Shown piece by piece: positions 22,590 through 32,063 of a stretch of 40,586 bases of DNA. Within the stretch, counting starts at the first letter, position 1. The number at the start of each line of letters is the position of its first letter. The notes under the pieces were generated by a model. The model was not told the origin of the DNA. It worked only from the letters and a program-made list of their open reading frames with translations, and made no database searches. Where the stretch lies: positions 1 to 40,586 of IMG/VR virus record IMGVR_UViG_3300031975_000540. The stretch is one strand, 5' to 3'. The stretch comes from a virus. Both the position numbers and the translations under genes were made by a program.

Positions 22590-24712
22590 TAACCGCCCCC
22601 TGCCAAGGCTCTATACAATCCTACGCCGCCAATTCCTGCGCCTAAGGCCTCTCCATAAGGACTAGGTGCCGCCCCATATATAGATTGTGTCGATCCGGGG
22701 GTTATTGGCAAGCCTCTAAGTATGTTGCTAAACATGCTGAGCTGCTCTCTTGGGAATGCTTGCTGCCTGAGGAAGTCTTGATAACCCATATCCATGCCTC
22801 TCTGAGACATATCCCTTTGTATCTGGCCGGCTGCTTGTAGATTTCTCAATCTTTCGTATGCCATTTGCTGCTCTTGCTGACCAAATCCTCCAAGCATTCT
22901 GGCTGCTTCTAGTTGTTGATTTCTAGTAGCTTGATCTGCGCCATATCCAGCTAAACCTAAGCGAGCTTGAGTCTCTGCAGATCCAACGTTAAATCTTTGA
23001 GCCTCCATTCGCATTTGATTTTCAGCTTGCCTAGCAGCGTCTTCTTGTTGCTGAGCATTAAGCCCAAGGCGAGCCGCCTCTTGCCTAGCAGATTCTCTAG
23101 CCTGATAGACAGCTCTTTCTTCCTGCTGCTGAGCAATTCTAAGCTGTTCATTTTGATTAAATTGATTTTGCTCGAACTCTTCAGCAGCTCGACGAGAAGC
23201 CTCTTCTTGCTCCTGAGCACTAAGCCCAAGTCTAGCAGCCTCTTGCCTTGCTGCTTCTTGAATCTGAAAAGTTTGATTTCTAAACTCTTGTAACTGCTGC
23301 CTACCAGACTCAGTTTGCTGAAACGCAGACTGCCTAAACTGTTCTGCTGCCTCTCTAGAAGCTTGTTCTTGTTGCTGCTCATTAAGCCCAAGCCTTGCAG
23401 CCTCTTGTCTAGCTTGCTCTCCTGCATCAAAAGCTTGTTGTTCAAACTGTTCTTGTTGTTGACGACCAGCTTCTGTTTGTTGAAAAGCTGATTGAGAAAA
23501 CTCTTCCATCGCTCTTCGAGAAGCATCTTCTTGTTGTTGCGCGTTAAGCCCAAGATCAGCGGCTCTTTGACGAGCTGTTTCTCCAGCCTCATATGACCTA
23601 ATCGCCATATTTTGCTGCTCTTGCCTAGCTTGTTCAGAAGTCTGAAAGGCACTTTGTCTAAGCCTTTCTGCTTCTTGCTTGGCTTGTTGTTGAGCCTGAC
23701 CCGTAGTTAAACCAAGTTCAGATTCTTGCAGCCTAGCAGCTCTATCCGCTTCAAAAGCTTGCAATGCTTGCTGATATGCAGCCTGACCGCCTTTTGATTG
23801 GATGTCTGCTAACTGTTGCCCGAGATTTTTTTCTCTTTCGGACTGCATTATAGCTTCTCTGTAACCGCCAAGACCGCCTGATGCTGCCGCTTGCTGGGAT
23901 ATCTCAGAACCTGCAATATTGGATTGTTTTTGAGCTTCTCTTTTTTCAATGTCCGTCACCAGTTGTTGGTACGGATTCATATACTTTTCTAACGTAGCAG
24001 CATCGGCTACCGTGCCTGCTTCAAAAGCTGGGCCGGTATTTAAATCGCCTTCGTATTGGCTTTTCAATTCTCTTGCCGTGTAGTCTTGACCTAACTCTTG
24101 GGCAATATAACCGGGGTCAAATTTGCTTGCCTCGTATTGAGAAGTTAATTCATTCGCCTCATATCCGGGAGTTCTTTCTTGAGCTTGATAGTCCATATCA
24201 AAGTCTGTAGGACGAAGATTACTTCTTAAAGTTCCCGGCCTATAACCTTGGGTTGCAGTGCCTGCCGTATATCCTGAATCAAAGCTTGAGGGATCAAATT
24301 GACTTTGTCTTTGACCTGCTTGATATCCTTGGCCAAGTCTTCCTGCAGCGTATCCGGGATCAAACGTTCCTGCTTGATAGTCAGACGTTACTTGTTGAGG
24401 GTCAAAACCTTGGGCAATATTTAAGCCCATGTTTGAGTCTTGATAACCTATTTGAGATGCAATATCTGACGCTTGATTTAACTGCTGAGGGGTGCCTGCC
24501 GCAGCCATATCGTACATGCCGCGCATGCCCATTTGTTCATACGGACTAAAATCAGCAATTCTCTGTCCGGGGTAAGCTTCATATGGACGAGTAGTCTCGT
24601 ACATAGTACGGCCAAGCATTTCCTCAAAATACGGGCGAGCGTATTCGGGTAAATTGCTTGTTGTTTGAACAACCTCTTGCGGCCCACTCGGAGCCTTACT
24701 ACCTTTGCTCAT
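22589..24712 (-). CDS. Internal virion protein with Tyr-rich and 54-residue coiled-coil repeats
   Basis: 707 residues. The start (EYARPYFEEMLGRT, then YPGQRIADFSPYEQMG) is typical of large internal proteins of marine podovirus-like phages. Residues about 115-230 carry irregular repeats around Y-x-A and FD-x-GY. Then come YMNPYQQLVTDIEKREA and a long Gln/Glu/Ala/Arg-rich region with a 54-residue repeat (boxes of LGL-N/S-A-Q-x-Q-E). The product should be a long helical rod, in line with an ejection-conduit or scaffold role. Start and stop overlap both neighbours. Confidence 0.65.
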   Translation of the reverse strand: MSKGSKAPSGPQEVVQTTSNLPEYARPYFEEMLGRTMYETTRPYEAYPGQRIADFSPYEQMGMRGMYDMAAAGTPQQLNQASDIASQIGYQDSNMGLNIAQGFDPQQVTSDYQAGTFDPGYAAGRLGQGYQAGQRQSQFDPSSFDSGYTAGTATQGYRPGTLRSNLRPTDFDMDYQAQERTPGYEANELTSQYEASKFDPGYIAQELGQDYTARELKSQYEGDLNTGPAFEAGTVADAATLEKYMNPYQQLVTDIEKREAQKQSNIAGSEISQQAAASGGLGGYREAIMQSEREKNLGQQLADIQSKGGQAAYQQALQAFEADRAARLQESELGLTTGQAQQQAKQEAERLRQSAFQTSEQARQEQQNMAIRSYEAGETARQRAADLGLNAQQQEDASRRAMEEFSQSAFQQTEAGRQQQEQFEQQAFDAGEQARQEAARLGLNEQQQEQASREAAEQFRQSAFQQTESGRQQLQEFRNQTFQIQEAARQEAARLGLSAQEQEEASRRAAEEFEQNQFNQNEQLRIAQQQEERAVYQARESARQEAARLGLNAQQQEDAARQAENQMRMEAQRFNVGSAETQARLGLAGYGADQATRNQQLEAARMLGGFGQQEQQMAYERLRNLQAAGQIQRDMSQRGMDMGYQDFLRQQAFPREQLSMFSNILRGLPITPGSTQSIYGAAPSPYGEALGAGIGGVGLYRALAGGG
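22990..23555 (-). repeat. 54-codon (162-bp) tandem repeats in the internal virion gene
   Basis: The LGL-N/S box recurs at about 23544, 23382, 23220 and 23058, a spacing of 162 bp. The first three units count 54 residues each, and a partial fourth follows. The units are divergent in sequence but exact in length, so helical phase is kept. One unbroken alternative frame (22957-23652) runs across the array, a by-product of the repeat's codon composition. Confidence 0.7.
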
Positions 24713-25224
24713 TCTTCAAACCTCTTTTCGTAAACAACATAGGATCTATCAAACCCATCCTGCTTTAGCCACTGCCAAAATCCCATTCTTGCTGTAGCTT
24801 CAATTCCCGCACATTGATTATCTCTGGCCCAATCATGAAATCTATCAAGCATGTCCCAGACCCATTCGTTAAATCTATCGCCGCCTAAAAATTGTATGGC
24901 TAGCATCCTTTTGTTTGGATAATCCACTAACTCGGTAGTGCCTACCCCACTAATCTCTTTGTTTTCATCAAAAGCAACCCAAAGATGTTGATGCCCATTT
25001 AATATTGAAGCAAACAACATCTCCATGCTCCATCTTCCTTTAGATCTGGCAATAGCTTTTCCCAACTGCTCACTTACATCAGGCCACAAGGTGGCTAAAT
25101 AAGTAGTCGGAACAAGTGCAATCGTATGATTTGCCTCCCCTCTTTCTGTTCTCGGTTTTACCTTAGGTTCCCTAGCTAGATCTCTAATGTTTTTTACTCC
25201 CGAAAACTCTATAGGCTTTATCAT
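24709..25224 (-). CDS. GNAT-like internal virion protein A-type
   Basis: 171 residues. The order of a central strand HLWVAFDE, the GVGTTELVDYP strand-turn, the helix around FNEWVWDMLDRFHDWA and a late GIEATARMGFWQWLKQDGF is reminiscent of a GNAT acetyltransferase fold. Small proteins of this kind occupy the T7 gp13 (internal virion protein A) position in many podovirus-like phages. The acetyl-CoA loop (RxxGxG/A) is not clear, so it may be structural only. It overlaps both neighbours by 4 bp, between large structural genes. Confidence 0.5.
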   Translation of the reverse strand: MIKPIEFSGVKNIRDLAREPKVKPRTERGEANHTIALVPTTYLATLWPDVSEQLGKAIARSKGRWSMEMLFASILNGHQHLWVAFDENKEISGVGTTELVDYPNKRMLAIQFLGGDRFNEWVWDMLDRFHDWARDNQCAGIEATARMGFWQWLKQDGFDRSYVVYEKRFEE

Positions 25225-28013
25225 GCCGGCAATACTCCTCCTACCCTCATGGGTGCTGGTTGTCTTAATGTTCCTGTTCTTTCTTGACGAACTCTATCAA
25301 GCATTTGATCAAGCTCAACAACACCGGCATCTGTGCTGCCATCACCTAAGCCTGAAACAACATCGGCGGGAACAATATATTCTCCGGGACTAACCGCCAC
25401 TGGCTGACTGTCCCCTATCATTCCGGGAATCATGTCATCCATACCGCCACCTACACCCCTAATCTCTCCTTCTTTTTGAGAGCCCGGAACAATTTGTTCT
25501 AGGACTTTTTCTCTAAGCATCTGAAAAGCTTCTGGGCCAAACTCATCAATAAAGCTTGCAACAATTGCGCTTGCTTGCTCTTCATCTAACTGACCAGATA
25601 TTGCTTGCACTGCTCGCTCAATAAGCAATTGTCCGTTAGATTCTAAAGTTTCGTCCATAGCGGTTTCCCCGCCTAAGTTCATCCTTCTCCTGCCGCCTCT
25701 TCCCTTTGGCCCTTTGCGCTTGGGTGCTTGCTCTGATGAAGTATCCTCTAGATCTTTTCTGCCGACAGTCCTAACCGGCCCCCTCTTAGGTGGTGGTGGC
25801 GTTGAAGGCTCTGGCGCACTGTTACTGTATCCAATTCGCTCCATGAACTCTTCTTGAGTGTAAGTTTTTGTCGCCGCATCTCCTTCAAAACCAAACGAGC
25901 TTACATCCTCGGTATACAAGCCTGTCTCAGGATCGTAGGTTGCGGTAGTACTAAAGTCTTGTGCCGCAGGAGACTTGTTGTATAGATCTACCAACATGCT
26001 GGGCGAAACTTCTTCAGCAGCAGGTGCTGGAGCAGACATAGGCGGATCAGAAATTCTTCGATTAGGAGCAGCTTGCATTATAGGTGCTGGTGCCGGCTCA
26101 ATAGATTGAGGAACCTCTAAAGATGGAGGCAACTGCATGCCTACAGGCATTTCTGGTTCAAAGTTTTTAACAACATCCATTATTCCGCCAGCTCCTACTG
26201 CAGGGCTACTTGCAAAAGGAGGTGTTGTTGCTGGCGGTGGAGCAGTTTGAGCTGGAGGTGTTGAAGGCATTGGCACATAAGGAGCCTGAAGCTCAGGAGG
26301 CATTTGACCAATTTCTGGCTCAAAGTTTCCTCCGGGGCCGCCTATTGGGCCTGTACTTCTTGTTGTTTGAGCAACAATATCTTCGTATGTGACATCAGGG
26401 GAACTGTTTATTGGGCCAGAAGGATCTGGTCTAGGAGTGAACCCTCTGCCACCGCCTGTGCGAGGCTCGTCTGGAACATTAAGAACGTCATTAATAGTCC
26501 CTACAGTCGCATCTCCTTCTGGTGTTGACAGATAATCTTGAACATTAAATCCGCCAATCCCGGCAGCTCCAGAAAGATCCAGATTAGAAAGATCTAGTCC
26601 TGACAAATCAACGTTATATACTGGAAATTGGGTTCCGGTTACAGGCTGTGTTCCAGTATTCCCTCCGGAACCTTCAGCAGGCCTTGGTGCCCTAAAATAA
26701 GTTATTTCTGGCTGAAATCCGGGCCTAGTTCCTTGAAGTTCTTCGGCACTAATGACCTGTGTACCTCTAATTCCGGACTGTCTTGCTCCTGATCCAGCTC
26801 GTCCTGTAGGAGCAAAGTTGTAGTTACCGCTGCCGCCTTGACCGCCTATAGGAATTTCTCCGCCGGGGAACATTTGCACAGGGGCTCCTGCCAACTCTTG
26901 CAAGCCTCTAATATTATCTGCGTAATGTTGAGGATTTATTGAAGTGACTCCGCCTGCGCCCATCCTTGGAATTTTATAATTCTGATGAGCGTAATCACTT
27001 TCTAATTGGTCATAAGATCCTTCCATGATGCCAATAGCTCTGTCGTATTCTGCTTGCTTTTCTTCTTCAAACCTTCTGTTGTTTCTTTCTGCTAACTCTC
27101 TAGCATCTATTTCGGCTATTTTGCCTTCGCCTGTCCCAATTGCAGCTAAGGTAGCAGGTTGCATCAAAGCTTTTCCAAAAGCTCCGGGCTGCTTGAATGG
27201 TGCAAGGATCTTATCTCCTGCAGTTTGAGCGCCCCTTAAAGAACTTAATTGTTCTGATAGGTTTGCTACGTTTGCATTTGCCGCATTTCTAACCCCTTCT
27301 GCGCCAAGCAGCTTTTGCATCGGATCTGCTAAAGCCATTTGCGATTGATTTAAGACTGGATTCATGGCAGCTCCAGTGAAAGGATCTGTCACTGCTGCTG
27401 GAGAAAACCCTTGGCTTACCAACTCTCCGGTCAAAGGATTTGTTGCTGGTGCTGCCCCCATCTCTATCGCTTTAGCTATTGGATCTGCAGTTTCTGCTGC
27501 TGTTAATGCTAGGTTTTTTCCAGCCTCTGAAGCAGCCGTTGACGCATCTCCTAAGGCTGCTGCAGTTTCACCTATCTGAGGATTTAATGCATCTGACGCA
27601 GCGCCTAACGCTTTTCCTAATCCGAATCCTGTAATCCCAGATAACAATCCTTTCTTTAAGTCACCTGTTACGGCTGTTGTCGCTAAACCAGAGCCGATAG
27701 CTCCAGACAAAGCAGCGTTGCCAGCCGCGCTGGTCAGCGCACTTCCAAGAGCGGTGCCACCTAGCAAGCTAGATCCACCTAAAGCTCCCAGCATAGTGCT
27801 ACCAAACATACTACCTAATAACGGTGCTAAGAATGGTAAGAAAGCTTCGGGTTGGCCTGTCACTGGGTTGGTGGTCAAGCTTCCGGTCGGAGACAACGCA
27901 GCTATACCTTGCACTTCTGCAGGATTCATATGGACAAGCATGCTGTCACCATAGCGACCATATGTCGCCATGTTGTTAGCCATGTTTTGTAAAGGCGGTT
28001 GATTCTGATACAT
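25221..28013 (-). CDS. Large Gly/Pro-rich virion protein
   Basis: 930 residues from the ATG at 28013 (MYQNQPPLQNMANNM). The 18 extra upstream codons overlap the previous gene and are rejected; GGAGACT precedes this start. A Gly/Ala/Leu-rich hydrophobic region near residues 70-150 (FLPFLAPLLGSMFGSTMLG) could enter membrane. The middle is Pro/Thr/Gly-rich and disordered. The C terminus has a helical acidic domain (FIDEFGPEAFQMLREKV), then SPGEYIVPADVVSGLG and MLDRVRQERTGT, motifs I associate with tail or internal proteins of marine phages. Function is not assigned; the hydrophobic part and position suggest an ejected membrane-interacting protein. Confidence 0.6.
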   Translation of the reverse strand: MYQNQPPLQNMANNMATYGRYGDSMLVHMNPAEVQGIAALSPTGSLTTNPVTGQPEAFLPFLAPLLGSMFGSTMLGALGGSSLLGGTALGSALTSAAGNAALSGAIGSGLATTAVTGDLKKGLLSGITGFGLGKALGAASDALNPQIGETAAALGDASTAASEAGKNLALTAAETADPIAKAIEMGAAPATNPLTGELVSQGFSPAAVTDPFTGAAMNPVLNQSQMALADPMQKLLGAEGVRNAANANVANLSEQLSSLRGAQTAGDKILAPFKQPGAFGKALMQPATLAAIGTGEGKIAEIDARELAERNNRRFEEEKQAEYDRAIGIMEGSYDQLESDYAHQNYKIPRMGAGGVTSINPQHYADNIRGLQELAGAPVQMFPGGEIPIGGQGGSGNYNFAPTGRAGSGARQSGIRGTQVISAEELQGTRPGFQPEITYFRAPRPAEGSGGNTGTQPVTGTQFPVYNVDLSGLDLSNLDLSGAAGIGGFNVQDYLSTPEGDATVGTINDVLNVPDEPRTGGGRGFTPRPDPSGPINSSPDVTYEDIVAQTTRSTGPIGGPGGNFEPEIGQMPPELQAPYVPMPSTPPAQTAPPPATTPPFASSPAVGAGGIMDVVKNFEPEMPVGMQLPPSLEVPQSIEPAPAPIMQAAPNRRISDPPMSAPAPAAEEVSPSMLVDLYNKSPAAQDFSTTATYDPETGLYTEDVSSFGFEGDAATKTYTQEEFMERIGYSNSAPEPSTPPPPKRGPVRTVGRKDLEDTSSEQAPKRKGPKGRGGRRRMNLGGETAMDETLESNGQLLIERAVQAISGQLDEEQASAIVASFIDEFGPEAFQMLREKVLEQIVPGSQKEGEIRGVGGGMDDMIPGMIGDSQPVAVSPGEYIVPADVVSGLGDGSTDAGVVELDQMLDRVRQERTGTLRQPAPMRVGGVLPA

Positions 28014-28014
28014 A

Positions 28015-28344
28015 TTAACTAGTCTCCACTCCGAAGAGGTTAAACGCGAAATCTCCCGAACTCGCATAAACTTTTATTACATCTGTCTGGTTTAAGCACA
28101 TACCAATAACCACCGTTCTAGCGGTGTGGTTTGCCAAAGATTCTGTGTGAAATAAGAACTGCTTGTCGTCAGCCGCCGCGCCACCAACATGAACGCTAAC
28201 CCTGAACGTGCCTTGATTACTGCCAAAGTTGCAGACAACCAAAGAGCTAACGGTGGTTTGCGTAAGATCAGGCACGGTGTACAACGTTGTTGATGTTGTG
28301 GCTGATGGGTTTACTTGACCCAATACCTTAATAACATCAGTCAT
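28015..28344 (-). CDS. Small virion structural protein
   Basis: 109 residues, beta-rich, Thr/Val/Ser-rich (TTSTTLYTVPDL, SSLVVCNFGSNQGTFRVSV, then TVVIGMCLNQTDVIKVYAS). The pattern is like small jelly-roll or Ig-like accessory proteins of phage tails. No catalytic motif. It lies 1 bp from the next gene and overlaps the previous by 4 bp. Its exact virion location is unknown. Confidence 0.6.
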   Translation of the reverse strand: MTDVIKVLGQVNPSATTSTTLYTVPDLTQTTVSSLVVCNFGSNQGTFRVSVHVGGAAADDKQFLFHTESLANHTARTVVIGMCLNQTDVIKVYASSGDFAFNLFGVETS

Positions 28345-28538
28345 GAGGCACCCATTAACAAAAATTGAAATCGGCGCATTGCCAAAGATCCAGTCTTATC
28401 GCCTTGAGTCTTTGCAAGCTCTATATCATTTTCCAGCGTTTGAAAAGCAAACTCAATCGTTCTTCTTGTGGTAGCTTCGTTTTCTTGAGTATATTCAGAA
28501 GCAGGGACTGGTAGCGGTATCGTTCTTCTAGATGCCAT
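28341..28538 (-). CDS. Small hypothetical protein of the late operon
   Basis: 65 residues, charged, with a helical middle (TRRTIEFAFQTLENDIELAKTQ) and a C-terminal MRRFQFLL. It overlaps the tail protein upstream by 1 bp and the next gene by 4 bp, so it is translated within the late operon. It is probably a minor structural or assembly protein; no family recognised. Confidence 0.55.
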   Translation of the reverse strand: MASRRTIPLPVPASEYTQENEATTRRTIEFAFQTLENDIELAKTQGDKTGSLAMRRFQFLLMGAS

Positions 28539-30388
28539 TATCTTCTACCGTCCGGTTGCATATCAAATCTTAAGTCTCCAAGCCTCCATCCATAACCAGA
28601 CCCGTTACTCTCAACCCTAACCACAGAATGTCTAGCTCTGTTACGAACAAAAGACTGAGTGCTTGTTGGTGTAACAACTGATGTTGATAATGTCGTTGCC
28701 GTCTCTAAAGGAAAGTCACTGCCTTTTATTATGATGTTTGCTTCAGCATCTGACTGATTACCATTAAATGTAAAGTCAGGAATTATTCTGCTCATAAACA
28801 TAAAGTATTCGCCTTCGGACATTTCCAAATCTCCAGACTCTATGTATGCCGTTATGGCTTCACCATCTCCATCATACCCAACTTCTTGCTCGTAAAGGTA
28901 ATTATTACCCCCGTCAATTGCAGTTGTTGCTAATGGATACTGCCTAGTTGTTCCTCCTGCCCAAGCTCCTCTTGACAGTGTTCCAACTGACCACAAATTT
29001 TCTTCATAATTATATGTGACGTAATTCGTTATTTCCGTATCAGCACTACCTACTGGATAAAACCATGTGACTTCGTTGTAATCATTATTTTCAGCAGCAA
29101 AAATCTTATAAGCTTGGTCTTGATTTAGGCTTGAAAAAACAAAGTCTTTAACGGAGCAAGGCAGCGGCTGAACGGCCCCGTTGTAAACATAAAAGTTTCT
29201 TCTGTCCATGAAGTAAACAGACCCTCTTGCATTCACAGCCGCATTAGGGGATATCATCGATACATCAGAACTAAGTCTAGTAAACTGAAAAATAAACGGA
29301 GCGCCAATAAATCTCATGGAGTGAAGGCTTACATCAGTCCATATAAGTATTTCCTGTCTTGTTTGAACAGCCCCAACAATTAACGATCCAGAGTTAATTC
29401 TTACACCGCCAGCAGAGTTAATTGCTGTGGGAGTCCAGTCTGCAACATTCTCTTGATCAGAAAACCTTACAAACAAAGGATCTATATTAGATGACCCGAT
29501 AGGGTTTGTGCCAAAAGCTATTACATGCTGGTCTGTATCAGATACCATTACTTGTAAAGCAACTGTTGGAGCATTAGAAGACCCGCCAAGACTGGTTATA
29601 TTTACGCCTCTTGCTCCAGTACCACTAGATTCGTCCCAATAATAAATGCCACCGCCTCTAATATTGAACAATAAATCTTCACCGAAGTTATCTTGACTCC
29701 ACAACCGAAGCTGTCCAGCAGAAGATACTGCGCTAGAGCTTCCCCAAGTGCCAGATCCCCAAGTGCTAGCGCCCCAGCCAGTGCCGCTGACAAAGGTGTT
29801 TAGGCCTGTATTTATTTGGTAAGCACCAATTGTGCTTGATCCGCCGTTTCCAGTATCACTAGAGTTTGCAGTTACTTCGTTACCGTCAGAATCTTTAGCG
29901 ATTATTGTGTAAGTGTTTGTCGTTGGCACCGAGACAACTTGGTACTCTTGATTCAATACTGGCGCTGTTATGTTGCCACCTAATGTTGCAGCGTCTGAGT
30001 ATGTTACAAAATCATTAACCACGGCTCCGTGTGCCGTGTCTGTAACAGTCAAAGTAGAAGACCCATCGACCGCTGCAAAGGTTACATCGCCAGCCGAAGT
30101 AGTCTCTCTGATTGGGGTAATGTCGTTAAATCCACTCCCCTCTGCAACATAGAACTTAAGGTTTGTACCGAGTCCTATGTACTTGATTGACTCCAAAGAA
30201 GCCCAGTCATGTATTGACCGACAAACTCCCAAGAAAAAATCCTCGGTAAACTTACGCCAGCCTCCTATTTTTTCTGGCCGACCTTTTCTAAACCTAACTT
30301 TGTCAGAGTCAAACCAGCCGGCATCTGCTGTATATTCAGTTCCTTCCTTATTAACACCCGGAGCAAACTGTATTTTGGTTAGCGCCAT
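28538..30388 (-). CDS. Tail nozzle/stabilisation-type protein (T7 gp12 or P22 gp10 position)
   Basis: 616 residues. The N terminus has WFDSDKVRFRKGRPEKIGGW, a motif characteristic of the large tail-hub or stabilisation proteins of podovirus-like phages. The rest is beta-rich with repeated blade-like segments, for example YIGLGTNLKFYV, IYYWDESSG and FMDRRNFYVYNG, suggesting a propeller-like fold. It would cap the short tail below the adaptor and bind fibres. An inserted Ser/Thr/Gly-rich stretch at residues 100-200 may be an added Ig-like domain. The assignment rests on the N-terminal motif, composition and position. Confidence 0.65.
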   Translation of the reverse strand: MALTKIQFAPGVNKEGTEYTADAGWFDSDKVRFRKGRPEKIGGWRKFTEDFFLGVCRSIHDWASLESIKYIGLGTNLKFYVAEGSGFNDITPIRETTSAGDVTFAAVDGSSTLTVTDTAHGAVVNDFVTYSDAATLGGNITAPVLNQEYQVVSVPTTNTYTIIAKDSDGNEVTANSSDTGNGGSSTIGAYQINTGLNTFVSGTGWGASTWGSGTWGSSSAVSSAGQLRLWSQDNFGEDLLFNIRGGGIYYWDESSGTGARGVNITSLGGSSNAPTVALQVMVSDTDQHVIAFGTNPIGSSNIDPLFVRFSDQENVADWTPTAINSAGGVRINSGSLIVGAVQTRQEILIWTDVSLHSMRFIGAPFIFQFTRLSSDVSMISPNAAVNARGSVYFMDRRNFYVYNGAVQPLPCSVKDFVFSSLNQDQAYKIFAAENNDYNEVTWFYPVGSADTEITNYVTYNYEENLWSVGTLSRGAWAGGTTRQYPLATTAIDGGNNYLYEQEVGYDGDGEAITAYIESGDLEMSEGEYFMFMSRIIPDFTFNGNQSDAEANIIIKGSDFPLETATTLSTSVVTPTSTQSFVRNRARHSVVRVESNGSGYGWRLGDLRFDMQPDGRR

Positions 30389-30397
30389 CTTTTATTC

Positions 30398-31636
30398 TCA
30401 TCGATTGATATAGGATGAAAGTATATCGCTGTTAGGAAAAGCAGTTCGACCTCCACTGTTCATTCCTTTTCCTCCGCCTCCTCCGAATCCTCCTCCGAAT
30501 CCTCCTCCGAATCCTCCTCCGAATCCTTCGCCCATAGATTGCTCATATGGGTTTTGTCCAGACGGTATTTGTTGATTAAAGCCTCCCGCATATCCGCCGC
30601 CTATCGGCTCTTGCATATTTGGAACGTCAGTCATATATGGAGGAACAAACGGCGGCGAGCCTCTCATAGAGCCGCCCTTTCCGCCGGGGTTGGTAGTCGT
30701 TCCGCCCCCGCCAGTCATAGGTGGGTTTTGATAATATCCGTCATCTACTCGGCCATCGTCTGATGGGCCTCCGGGTTGACCGCCGGGGTCATAAGGATTA
30801 GGGGAGTACGAAGGAGGTTGATAAGGAGAATAATGAGGATCTTGAAATCCGTAAATATTTTGAGGAACCCCTGCGCCTCCAAACCTATACGACATATCTT
30901 GAATTTGTCCGTAACCGAAAGGCGTTCTTGGCTGTTGATAACTAGATCTATTGCCTTTCCTGCCCGGACTGGGGAATCTTTCTCCCGGATAATTCGGAGA
31001 GCTAGGCGGCTGAGGATAATAACCTCCGGGTTGAGGCCTGTTCCTTTGACCCTTTCTTCCGGGAGAAGGAAACGGCATTGGAGAAGGCTGTGGAAATCTA
31101 CCGGGAGGTCTTGGGAATCCAATCGGAGGTTGTGGCTGCGGGAATCTATTGCGTGGCGGTTGTGGAAACCTACTCGGAGGTTGCGGAAACCGACGATCAA
31201 AAGGGGGGCTAAACCCCACAGTCTCCTCACTGGCTGACGGCATTGGAGGAGGTTGCGGAAACCGACGATCAAAAGGGCCGCCATCACCGTATGGATCAAA
31301 GACTGTAAAATCCGGCTCCACAGCAGGAGTAGCAAACGGTGGTGGGCTTCTCGACGATAGATTTCGGCTATTAAAAAAATCACCAACCTGATTCCTGAGT
31401 TCTGGAGGTAACGCTGGACGCATTGTAGGTTCCGGAGGACGATCAGGGCCGAAGTTATAAATTGGACGTTGCTGATTACCTCCAAGCCTTCCAAACAAAT
31501 CGCCTATTCTTTGCAGATCTTGTCTTCTGCGAGGAGGAGATCTTTTAATAGGAAGTTGACTTCTGTAATTGCTTCTTCCGCCATACGGAACGTCAAATGG
31601 AGTTTGGAGTATTTGACCAATTGGATACTGCGACAT
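30398..31636 (-). CDS. Pro/Gly-rich repeat protein of the late operon
   Basis: 412 residues, nearly all low complexity. The first half is Pro/Arg/Gln-rich with about ten FPQPP-type words, including two identical PFDRRFPQPP copies. The second half is Gly/Pro/Tyr-rich and ends in four GFGG units, then SGGRTAFPNSDILSSY. No globular domain, signal or membrane helix is visible. Such proteins can be flexible linkers or ligands in the virion. It sits between the lysozyme and the tail nozzle-like gene. I do not recognise it. Confidence 0.5.
   Translation of the reverse strand: MSQYPIGQILQTPFDVPYGGRSNYRSQLPIKRSPPRRRQDLQRIGDLFGRLGGNQQRPIYNFGPDRPPEPTMRPALPPELRNQVGDFFNSRNLSSRSPPPFATPAVEPDFTVFDPYGDGGPFDRRFPQPPPMPSASEETVGFSPPFDRRFPQPPSRFPQPPRNRFPQPQPPIGFPRPPGRFPQPSPMPFPSPGRKGQRNRPQPGGYYPQPPSSPNYPGERFPSPGRKGNRSSYQQPRTPFGYGQIQDMSYRFGGAGVPQNIYGFQDPHYSPYQPPSYSPNPYDPGGQPGGPSDDGRVDDGYYQNPPMTGGGGTTTNPGGKGGSMRGSPPFVPPYMTDVPNMQEPIGGGYAGGFNQQIPSGQNPYEQSMGEGFGGGFGGGFGGGFGGGGGKGMNSGGRTAFPNSDILSSYINR
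30477..30524 (-). repeat. Four perfect 12-bp tandem repeats
   Basis: CCTCCTCCGAAT (plus-strand form) occurs four times head to tail at 30477, 30489, 30501 and 30513. Each encodes FGGG on the minus strand. Perfect identity implies recent slippage, so the copy number probably varies between relatives. Confidence 0.9.
31176..31277 (-). repeat. Perfect 30-bp direct repeat within the Pro-rich gene
   Basis: The 30 bases at 31176-31205 recur exactly at 31248-31277, 72 bp away. They begin GGAGGTTGCGG on the plus strand and encode PFDRRFPQPP on the minus strand. Exact identity points to recent duplication within the gene. Confidence 0.85.
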
Positions 31637-31637
31637 A

Positions 31638-32063
31638 TTACCTCTCCTGATAGTTGCCAGAACTAATCATCTGACAAACTTCTAATGATCGGTCGCCTAC
31701 TTGCTCTGCCCAGCGACTTCGATAAAACTCTTGTCCAGCTTCTTCGTAATTACCGTCAGCCATGTGCCCCAAGGCTTTAACAAACTTACGCAATTTGGTC
31801 TGACCAATATTAAACGACAGGTCTATCAAGGCTTCTTGACGCACACTATCTAGTTTTGAAAACCATTCGTACTCAATCATTAACTCTTCACGACACCGTT
31901 TTATGTCGTTACTTAACAAATAATCTATCTCGTCTTCAGAAAGGCCAAGCCCAGATTCTGATATATTTCTGCCAACGCCAATAGTTTCGTAGCCAGCAGA
32001 GCACATATAGACCTTATCTCTAACGCCTTCGTGTCTTTTCAACATTTGTATTAGTCTAATCAT
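31638..32063 (-). CDS. GH24 phage lysozyme (T4-type endolysin)
   Basis: 141 residues. HEGVRDKVYMCSAGYETIGVG matches the active-site segment of GH24 lysozymes: Glu 12 is the acid catalyst, Thr 27 the conserved threonine, and Cys 21 stands where T4 lysozyme has Asp 20 (Asp or Cys are both known there). The later segment LIDLSFNIG is also typical. There is no signal peptide or signal-anchor, so release from the cytoplasm needs a holin, supplied by the neighbour. It cleaves the glycan backbone of peptidoglycan. It overlaps the holin-like gene by 1 bp. Confidence 0.85.
   Translation of the reverse strand: MIRLIQMLKRHEGVRDKVYMCSAGYETIGVGRNISESGLGLSEDEIDYLLSNDIKRCREELMIEYEWFSKLDSVRQEALIDLSFNIGQTKLRKFVKALGHMADGNYEEAGQEFYRSRWAEQVGDRSLEVCQMISSGNYQER

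Noticed and set aside
22957-23652. 231-codon minus-strand ORF rich in Leu, Lys and Ser
   Set aside because: An alternative frame through the 54-residue repeats; it has no ribosome site and an implausible composition.
30745-31494. 249-codon minus-strand ORF
   Set aside because: A shadow frame of the Pro/Gly-rich gene, kept open by its repeats.
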